Shown here in pieces: positions 58,097 through 64,000 of a DNA stretch of 64,000 nucleotides. Under the pieces are notes generated by a model that worked only from the letters and a program-made list of their open reading frames with translations, made no database searches and was not told the DNA's origin. This DNA is from Ectothiorhodospiraceae bacterium 2226 (GTDB lineage: Bacteria > Pseudomonadota > Gammaproteobacteria > GCA-013348725). Both the position numbers and the translations under genes were made by a program. The stretch lies in NCBI GenBank assembly GCA_013348725.1, contig CP054689.1, positions 2,724,501 through 2,788,500 on the forward strand, given 5' to 3'. Within the stretch, counting starts at the first letter, position 1. Each line of letters begins with the position of its first letter.

Positions 58097-58762
58097 CTAA
58101 CCCGAGGCCAGCCGGTGGGCCAGGCGGGCGGGCTCAGGCAGTCGGAAGCGCGGCGCGGTGCGCAGCACCCAGGCGATGGCGGTGGGCAGGCTGATGCGGT
58201 GGCCGATGGAGACGTACACGGGCTGCACGCCGGTGCGGGTGCGCAGCACCGCGCCCACTTGTTCCTCGCGGTGGTAGAGCGGCACCCAGGCGCCGCGCTC
58301 GGTGGGGACCGGGTCATGGGTGCCGAGCAGGCGGCTTTTCGCCACGCCGATGCTCGGCAGGTCGGTGATCACGCCCAGGTGGCAGGCCAGGCCGAAACGG
58401 CGCGGATGCGCCAGCCCCTGGGCGTCGCACAGCAGCAGGGCCGGCGGGGTGCTCAGCTGCGCCAGCGCCTCCAGTACCGCGGGCAGTTCGCGGAACGAGA
58501 GCAGGCCGGGCACATAGGGAAAACGGGTCGGCAGCCGCGCCACCGCGTGCTCGAGGGGGATCAGCGTGTCGGCGTCCACCACCGCCACGGCGGCGCGTGT
58601 GGTGCGGCCGCTATCTTCGAAACCGACGTCCACGCCCGCCACGCGGCCCACCGCCTCGGGCAGCCGGTCCACGGCCACTACCTGCGCGCGCAGCGCCTCT
58701 TGCAGGGCGATGGCCTCGCGCGTGGTGGTCGGCCAAGCGGGAGAAGAGGCGCGTGTGGTCAC
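58097..58762 (-). CDS. nfi: endonuclease V
   Basis: EndoV cuts the second phosphodiester bond 3' of deoxyinosine. The metal-binding acids are in [21 protein letters not shown] and [18 protein letters not shown]; the wedge [11 protein letters not shown] is present. GVAKSRLLG and [15 protein letters not shown] complete the family pattern. Length 221. It lies upstream of lexA on the same strand, but lexA has its own promoter. Confidence 0.94.
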   Translation of the reverse strand: MTTRASSPAWPTTTREAIALQEALRAQVVAVDRLPEAVGRVAGVDVGFEDSGRTTRAAVAVVDADTLIPLEHAVARLPTRFPYVPGLLSFRELPAVLEALAQLSTPPALLLCDAQGLAHPRRFGLACHLGVITDLPSIGVAKSRLLGTHDPVPTERGAWVPLYHREEQVGAVLRTRTGVQPVYVSIGHRISLPTAIAWVLRTAPRFRLPEPARLAHRLASG

Positions 58763-58797
58763 GCGCCGGCGAATCTAGCCAAGGCTGGCCTGGCGGG

Positions 58798-59301
58798 CTA
58801 CGGGAACGCCGGAATGGTGGGTTCCGTACCGGAGATCTCCGCTTCCGGGTGGTGTTTCTTGATCAGCGAGGAGATCTCGTCCACCCGCTCCTTGGGGACG
58901 TCCGCCATCAACAACAACTCCCCGCGCTCAATGGCCGATTCGAAGCTGCGCAGGCGCCGGTTGGGCACCGAGGTGCTGATCATGCCGGAGGCCCAGCCGC
59001 CGAGCACCGCGCCCACCAAGGCGCCGACGATGATCGCCGCGCCATACGACACCTGCAGCACCCAGGCGGCAAAGATGCCTAGGATGGCGCCGGTGGCCGC
59101 ACCCACGGCGACGCCCTGGCCCGTGCCGTACACGAAGTCGCTGCGCTGGAACACGGAGGTGCGCGGCAGATCCGCGGGCACGGCGTCGCGTTTGCCGAGC
59201 ACGTGGATGTGGTCCTCGTCCACCCGTGCCAGCAGCAGATCGTCCACCACCTGCCGGGTGACCGGAACGTCCGGTAGCAATACGTACAGTCGTCGTCTCA
59301 T
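58798..59301 (-). CDS. DUF1269-type glycine-zipper stress protein
   Basis: An N-terminal ferredoxin-like stretch (RRRLYVLLPDVPVTRQVVDD) resembles general-stress Gsp17M/DUF1269 proteins. The middle has a Gly/Ala-rich hydrophobic hairpin (VAVGAATGAILGIFAAWVLQ; IIVGALVGAVLGGWASGMI). The end is again alpha/beta (LLLMADVPKERVDEISSLIK). Role unknown. AAGGAGGG precedes the ATG. A CTATATT box lies about 70 bp upstream. Length 167. Confidence 0.75.
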   Translation of the reverse strand: MRRRLYVLLPDVPVTRQVVDDLLLARVDEDHIHVLGKRDAVPADLPRTSVFQRSDFVYGTGQGVAVGAATGAILGIFAAWVLQVSYGAAIIVGALVGAVLGGWASGMISTSVPNRRLRSFESAIERGELLLMADVPKERVDEISSLIKKHHPEAEISGTEPTIPAFP

Positions 59302-59450
59302 GGAACCCTCCTTTCTGACGAGCAGAAACGGGTTGGTCCGACTCCGAATCGAGCCCCTAATGCGCTAAATATAGTCAATGCTGCGGGATTTCGCGCAAAG
59401 ATGCGCCGCGGTCAGAAAATGTGCGGCAAGCGGCTGAACGGCTGGGGGAA

Positions 59451-60905
59451 CTAAAGGTAGGGGGAGAGCAGGCGCGCGACGCCGTCGCGCAGCTTGATGG
59501 GCAGGGGGCGTGCGTCCAGGTCGGCGCGCGCCAGGCGCCGCGCGCCGACCTTCTTCTGCTCGACCAGGGCGCCCAGTCGTGCGGCCAGCGCCTCGTCGTA
59601 GGCCTCGACGTTGAACTCGAAGTTCAGCGCCAGGCTGCGCGGGTCCCAGTTGGCCGAACCCATCAGCATCCACACCCCGTCGACAATCATCAGCTTGGTA
59701 TGGTCGAACGGCGGCGGCGTCATCCACACGCGGCAGTCTCGTTGCAGCACGCGCTCCAGCACGCTGATGCTGGCCCAGCCGACCACGCGCAGGTTGTTGC
59801 GCTCGGGCAGCAGAATGTCCACCTCCACGCCGCGCAGCGCCGCCACGTGCAAGGCATGGATCAGTGGCAGGTCGGGCAAGAAATACGGGGTGACGATCTG
59901 CACACGGTGTTTGGCGCTCGCCAGGGCGCCGAGGATGGTGAGCCGCGCCTTGTCGTAGTCCTCGTCGGGGCCGTCGGCGATGCCGCGTGCCACCACGCTG
60001 CCGGCCGGTGCCAGCGCGGGGAACCATAGGTCGCCGCTCAGCCGCTCGCCGGTGGTGAAGGCCCAGTCTTCGGCGAATACCGCCTGCAGATCGCCGACCA
60101 CCGGCCCTTCTACCTCGAAGTGCAGATCCTGCACGGGGTGGCGCGGGGCGGTCTCCAGCATGTGGTTGTGGCGGATGTTCATGCCGCCGGTGAAGCCGCA
60201 GCGGCCGTCCACCACCAGGATTTTGCGGTGCGAGCGCAGGTTCATGTACTTGGTGCGCCACGGCCCCAGCGTGGGCAGGAAGCGCGCCACGCGCACCCCG
60301 GCCCGGCGTAGCGGCCCCACCGCGGTGCGTGGGAACGAGTAGCGGGCACCCACGGCATCGATCAACACGCGCACCTCTACCCCGCGACGGCGGGCCTCGG
60401 CCAAGGCGGCGATGAAGCGCCGGCCGGCGGCGTCGTAGTCGAACAGATACGTGCTGAGGGTGATCGAGTGCTGTGCGTGCGCGATCGCCTCCAGCATGCG
60501 CGGGTAGGCGGCATCGCCGTTCACCAGCGGCGTGAGGCGGTTGCCGGTGCGCAGCGGCTGGTCGGTGATGCTGCGCACCAGGCGTTCCATGGAGGCCAGG
60601 TGGGCCGCGGCGCTCGGCAGGCAGTCCTTGGGATCGGGTGAGGCGCAGCCCTCGGCGCGGAACTCGCCCGCGGCCGCCGCGCGCTCGTTGCGCAGGTTGG
60701 CGGCCGCCCGTTTGATGCGGTTCACCCCGAGCAGGGCGTACAGCACCGCGCCCACGATGGGCGCGAGCCAGATCACGCCCACCCAGCCGACCGCCGCACG
60801 CGTGTCTTCCTTCTTCAAGATGGCGTGCGCCGAGGCCCACAAGGTGATCGCCAGCGTGCCCCAGGCCAGCAGGTGGGGCGCCAGCGTGTTCAGCAGCGCG
60901 TTCAT
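59451..60905 (-). CDS. cls: cardiolipin synthase (phospholipase D superfamily)
   Basis: Cardiolipin synthase condenses two phosphatidylglycerols. Two N-terminal membrane helices (TLAITLWASAHAILKK; GVIWLAPIVGAVLYALLG) precede two HKD motifs: SHRKILVVDGRCGFTGGMN and HTKLMIVDGVWMLMGSANW. Length 484, the ClsA-type layout. The start overlaps the kinase stop by four bases (ATGA), so it is translated in the queF-kinase-cls operon. Confidence 0.92.
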   Translation of the reverse strand: MNALLNTLAPHLLAWGTLAITLWASAHAILKKEDTRAAVGWVGVIWLAPIVGAVLYALLGVNRIKRAAANLRNERAAAAGEFRAEGCASPDPKDCLPSAAAHLASMERLVRSITDQPLRTGNRLTPLVNGDAAYPRMLEAIAHAQHSITLSTYLFDYDAAGRRFIAALAEARRRGVEVRVLIDAVGARYSFPRTAVGPLRRAGVRVARFLPTLGPWRTKYMNLRSHRKILVVDGRCGFTGGMNIRHNHMLETAPRHPVQDLHFEVEGPVVGDLQAVFAEDWAFTTGERLSGDLWFPALAPAGSVVARGIADGPDEDYDKARLTILGALASAKHRVQIVTPYFLPDLPLIHALHVAALRGVEVDILLPERNNLRVVGWASISVLERVLQRDCRVWMTPPPFDHTKLMIVDGVWMLMGSANWDPRSLALNFEFNVEAYDEALAARLGALVEQKKVGARRLARADLDARPLPIKLRDGVARLLSPYL

Positions 60906-62188
60906 GGGCTGCCGGCGCGGGCCAGCAAGGCGGCGCCGTAGGCCGCTTCTTCGTTATCCGCCGCGAGCAGCGGCACGCCCAGGGCGCGCGCGCGGATTTC
61001 GCGCCAGGCGGGGTTACGCGCGCCGCCGCCGATGCTGCGCACCGAGCGCAGGGGCGGCGCGCCGAGTTCGGCGAGGCGCGCATAGCCCTCGGCCTCGATG
61101 CGCGCCATGCCTTCCAACATCCCCTGCAGGAACACCGCCTCGTCCTCGGGCCGCGGCGTGAGGCGCGGCGGGAACTGCGGGTCGTTGCGCGGGAAGCGCT
61201 CGCCCGGGGCGAGCAGGGGGTAGTAATCGAGCCCGGTGGGCGCGTGCGGGCGCAGGCGCGGGGTGAGCGCCTCCAGCGCCGCGCGGTCGAAATAGTGCAG
61301 CAGCACCGCGCCGCCCGCGTTGGAACCGCCGCCGGCGAGCCAGCGCTCACCGAGCGGCTGGCTGTAGACTCCGGCCGGCGGGTAAAACAGCGGCCGCTCG
61401 GCCACGATCTTCAGCACCAGCGTGGAGCCCAGCGAGGTGACCGCCTCGCCGGGTTCGCGGGCGCCGGTGGCGAGGAAGGCGGCGGTGCTGTCGGTGGTGC
61501 CGCTGACCAACACGGTGTTGGGCGTCAGTCCGAAGTGCGCCGCAATGGGGGGCGCCAGCGGGGCGATGGTGCGGCCGGGCGGCAGCACATCGGGCAACCA
61601 GCCGCGCGGCACGCCCAACTCGTCCAGCCAGGCCGGCCAGGTGCGGGTAAGCGGGTCATAGCCCAGCTTGAGACAGTTGTTGGCGTCGCTGATCCCGAAG
61701 CGGCCGGAGAGACGCCCGCCGATCCAGTCGCCCTGATTGAGCACCCAACGCACCGGCCCGTCGACGTGCCCCTGCAGCCACAGCAGCTTGGCCAGCCCCG
61801 AGCCGGTGCCGTGCGCGGCGGTAGTGGGCGGTGCCACGGCGGCGATGCGCTGGCTCGCCTCCAGCGCGCGGGCGTCGTTGTACATCAGGCCGGGGCTGAG
61901 CGGCGTGCCCTCGGCGTCGGCGAGCAGGACGCTGCCGGAGGTGGCGTCCACCGCCAGCGCGCGCACCGCGCGGCGCGGCACCCGCTCGAGCAGGGCATCG
62001 AGCGCCCCTTCGACGGCGTCCCACCACAGCGCCGGATCCTGTTCGACCGCGCGGCCCTCCCGCCGCGGGGGCGGCAGGCGCGTGGTCGCCTCGGCCTGGA
62101 CGGTGCCGCTCGTGTCGATGGCCAGCGCACGACACCCCGAGGTGCCGAGGTCGATGCCGACGTACAGGGCGCCGGGCGCGCGGCTCAT
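60902..62188 (-). CDS. FGGY-family carbohydrate kinase
   Basis: The ASKHA fold begins LYVGIDLGTSGCRALAIDTS (phosphate 1) and has ALAVDATSGSVLLAD, VSGTTDSTAAFLATG (phosphate 2), and SIGGGARNPAWREIRA plus AYGAALLA (adenosine). It resembles the D-ribulokinase/xylulokinase-like kinases of cyanobacteria and plants, but the sugar cannot be assigned from sequence. Start at 62188 overlaps the queF stop by one base. Length 428. Confidence 0.88.
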   Translation of the reverse strand: MSRAPGALYVGIDLGTSGCRALAIDTSGTVQAEATTRLPPPRREGRAVEQDPALWWDAVEGALDALLERVPRRAVRALAVDATSGSVLLADAEGTPLSPGLMYNDARALEASQRIAAVAPPTTAAHGTGSGLAKLLWLQGHVDGPVRWVLNQGDWIGGRLSGRFGISDANNCLKLGYDPLTRTWPAWLDELGVPRGWLPDVLPPGRTIAPLAPPIAAHFGLTPNTVLVSGTTDSTAAFLATGAREPGEAVTSLGSTLVLKIVAERPLFYPPAGVYSQPLGERWLAGGGSNAGGAVLLHYFDRAALEALTPRLRPHAPTGLDYYPLLAPGERFPRNDPQFPPRLTPRPEDEAVFLQGMLEGMARIEAEGYARLAELGAPPLRSVRSIGGGARNPAWREIRARALGVPLLAADNEEAAYGAALLARAGSP

Positions 62189-62577
62189 CAGGGGAGCTGC
62201 ACCGGCACGGGGGGTTGCCAATCGGGCGCGCGGTGCTCGGCCACCACCGTGGTGTAGATGCCGCCGCGCACGTTGAACCGCGCGGTCAGGCGCATGAAGC
62301 GCGGCGCGCAGGCGGCCACCAGGTCGCCCAGGATCTGGTTGGTCACCGCCTCATGGAAGGCGCCTTCGTCGCGAAAGGCCCACACATAGACCTTGAGCGC
62401 CTTGAGTTCGACACAACGCGCCTCCGGCACATAGTCGATCGCGAGGGTCGCGAAATCCGGCTGGCCGGTCTTGGGACACAGGCAGGTGAATTCGGGCACC
62501 TCGATGTGGATGGTGTAGTCACGTTCCGGGGCAGGATTGGGGAAGGTCTCCAGATCCTTGCTGGGCTGGGTAGGCAT
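62188..62577 (-). CDS. queF: NADPH-dependent 7-cyano-7-deazaguanine reductase QueF
   Basis: QueF reduces preQ0 to preQ1 in queuosine synthesis. The nucleophilic Cys is in [16 protein letters not shown], the substrate Glu/His region in [20 protein letters not shown], and NQILGDLV follows. At 129 residues it is the short, unimodular type. Start [15 protein letters not shown] at 62577; upstream in-frame residues overlap smc's promoter region. No preQ1 riboswitch seen upstream. Confidence 0.94.
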   Translation of the reverse strand: MPTQPSKDLETFPNPAPERDYTIHIEVPEFTCLCPKTGQPDFATLAIDYVPEARCVELKALKVYVWAFRDEGAFHEAVTNQILGDLVAACAPRFMRLTARFNVRGGIYTTVVAEHRAPDWQPPVPVQLP

Positions 62578-62694
62578 CGATTCACTCTCTATGGTACTTT
62601 GGCGCGCTCGTAGGACGTCGAAAAACCCGGCTTTACGTGCCGCGCGTTCGACGTTGCCATAGTGTATCAACACCCGAGTGCGCGGCGGTTATTC

Positions 62695-64000
62695 ATGCGA
62701 CTGAGCAAGATCAAGCTGGCGGGCTTCAAGTCCTTCGTCGACCCGACCACGCTCCCCCTGCCGAGTAATCTGGTGGGCATCGTCGGCCCCAACGGCTGCG
62801 GCAAATCCAACACCATCGACGCGGTGCGCTGGGTGATGGGCGAGAGTTCCGCCAAGCACCTGCGCGGCGACTCCATGGCCGACGTCATCTTCAACGGCTC
62901 CACCGGGCGCAAGCCGGTCGGGCAGGCGTCCATCGAACTCATCTTCGACAACAGCGACGGCACGCTCGGCGGGCAGTACGCCCAGTACGCCGAAATCGCC
63001 GTCAAGCGCATGGTGACCCGCGACGGTCAATCCTCTTATTACCTGAACGGCACGCGCTGTCGTCGACGCGATATCACCGACATCTTCCTCGGTACCGGCC
63101 TCGGACCCCGCAGCTACGCGATCATCGAACAGGGCACCATCTCCCGCCTGATCGAGGCCCGCCCCGAGGAACTGCGCGTGTTCCTGGAGGAGGCCGCCGG
63201 CATCTCCAAGTACAAGGAGCGCCGCCGCGAGACCGAGAACCGCATGCGTCACACGCGCGAGAACCTCGACCGTCTGAACGACCTGCGCGACGAACTCGAT
63301 AAGCAGCTCGCCCACCTGCAGCGCCAAGCCCGCACCGCTGAGCGCTACCAGAGTCTCAAGCAGGAGGAGCGCCTGACCAAGGGGCAGCTCGCGCTCCTGC
63401 GCCTGCATGCGCTCGAGGAGCGTATGGCACAGCACGGGGCGCTGATCGGCGAGCAGGAGACCGCACTCGAGGCCGAGATCGCGGCGGTGCGCGCGGCCGA
63501 GGCCGCCATCGAACACCGGCGTGAGGCGCAGAGCGCCGCCGCCGAGCAGCTGAACACCGTGCAGGCACGTTACTACGCGCTCGGCGCGGACATCGCGCGC
63601 CTGGAGCAGGCCCTGCAGCATGGCCGGGAGCGCCGCCGCCAGCAGGCCGAGGACCTGGCCCAGACCGAGCGCCAGTTGGCGGACGTCGATGCCCACCTCG
63701 GGGACGACGCGCGCCGCATGAGCGAGCTGGAGACCTCGCTGGCTGCCGAGGAGCCTGCCGCCGCCGAAGCCGGCGCCGCTCAGGAGGAGGCCGCGGCCGC
63801 GCTGGCCGAGGCCGAGCAGGCCATGCACGTGTGGCAGGTCGGCTGGGAGGAGTTCAGCCAGCAGTCGGCGCGGCCCTCGCAGACCGCGCAGCTGGAGCGC
63901 GCGCGCCTGGAGCACCTGGAGCAGCAGCAGCGCCAGGCCGCGACGCGCCGCGCGCGTCTGGCCGAGGAGGCGGAGAACCTAGCCGCCGCGCAGGAGGATG
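62695..64000 (+). CDS. smc: chromosome partition protein Smc, 3' truncated by window
   Basis: Smc organises and condenses chromosomes with ScpAB. MRLSKIKLAGFKSFVDPTTL begins the ATPase head, with Walker A VGPNGCGKSNTIDAVRWVMG and the FLGTGLGPRSYAIIEQGTIS region; LEEAAGISKYKERRRETENR leads into the coiled coil, which continues to the window end without a stop (435 residues visible). Divergent from queF. Presence of Smc rather than MukB is typical of this branch of gammaproteobacteria. Confidence 0.96.
   Translation, partial: MRLSKIKLAGFKSFVDPTTLPLPSNLVGIVGPNGCGKSNTIDAVRWVMGESSAKHLRGDSMADVIFNGSTGRKPVGQASIELIFDNSDGTLGGQYAQYAEIAVKRMVTRDGQSSYYLNGTRCRRRDITDIFLGTGLGPRSYAIIEQGTISRLIEARPEELRVFLEEAAGISKYKERRRETENRMRHTRENLDRLNDLRDELDKQLAHLQRQARTAERYQSLKQEERLTKGQLALLRLHALEERMAQHGALIGEQETALEAEIAAVRAAEAAIEHRREAQSAAAEQLNTVQARYYALGADIARLEQALQHGRERRRQQAEDLAQTERQLADVDAHLGDDARRMSELETSLAAEEPAAAEAGAAQEEAAAALAEAEQAMHVWQVGWEEFSQQSARPSQTAQLERARLEHLEQQQRQAATRRARLAEEAENLAAAQED

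Noticed and set aside
59365-61350. 661-codon minus-strand ORF overlapping cls and the kinase
   Set aside because: Out-of-frame shadow; the in-frame cls and kinase carry all recognisable motifs.
62578-62694. preQ1 riboswitch before queF
   Set aside because: The leader has no C-rich loop and A-rich tail of the preQ1-I type, nor an obvious preQ1-II or III layout.

Overview
The window looks like a contiguous piece of the chromosome of a GC-rich (roughly two-thirds G+C by eye) gammaproteobacterium, possibly a member of the Chromatiales/Ectothiorhodospiraceae; no species is claimed. The reasons are gene order and protein type: amiB-mutL-miaA-hfq-hflX-hflK-hflC-(DUF2065)-hisZ-purA-rnr-rlmB, then rpsF-priB-rpsR-rplI-dnaB-alr-radA, ffh-rpsP-rimM-trmD-rplS, and fdxA-mutS / pncC-recA-recX-alaS-lysC-csrA-tRNAs. 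HisZ is present, and MutL keeps endonuclease motifs of the kind found in bacteria without MutH, as in pseudomonads.

Region by region: 1-10.5 kb, cell-wall amidase, mismatch repair, tRNA modification, Hfq/HflX/HflKC and purine/histidine genes. 10.6-20.3 kb, tRNA-Leu, RNase R/RlmB, a ribosomal protein and replication cluster, and RadA. 20.3-23.2 kb, leftward envelope/signalling genes (FHA, CorC, YpjD). 23.3-31.8 kb, a metallo-beta-lactamase-fold hydrolase, SRP, the rpsP operon, a secreted repeat protein of unknown function, XerD, YajQ and DsbC. 31.9-36.2 kb, a CnoX-like chaperedoxin, a GGA-rich intergenic locus ending in a strong terminator (candidate RsmZ/CsrB-type sRNA), fdxA and mutS. 36.4-44.1 kb, PilZ-pncC-thpR, recA-recX, alaS, lysC, csrA, tRNA-Ser and tRNA-Arg. 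44.1-44.7 kb, a non-coding array with three identical copies of the tRNA-Arg 3' end plus its flank, and strong palindromes. 44.7-50.6 kb, an accessory envelope/stress block (PagL-like deacylase, DUF3108, a beta-barrel, Holin-X, DUF883, hemerythrin, a quinone-reductase-UbiA fusion, a 23-residue membrane protein). 50.7-58.8 kb, SOS mutagenesis genes (dnaE2, imuB, imuA, lexA) with two textbook LexA boxes, plus endonuclease V. 58.8-62.6 kb, DUF1269, cardiolipin synthase, FGGY kinase and queF. The window ends inside smc.

Two themes recur. First, genome maintenance: mutL, mutS, recA, recX, radA, lexA, imuA, imuB, dnaE2, nfi, xerD and smc are all here. Second, post-transcriptional control: Hfq, RNase R and CsrA, with a CsrA-titrating sRNA candidate about 10 kb from csrA and a GGA-rich csrA leader. 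The most novel-looking items are the sRNA candidate, the fused flavodoxin-UbiA protein, the tRNA-Arg repeat array, the tiny membrane protein gene, and two unusual translation starts (recX, and the repeat protein after rplS). No CRISPR array, insertion sequence or prophage was seen.
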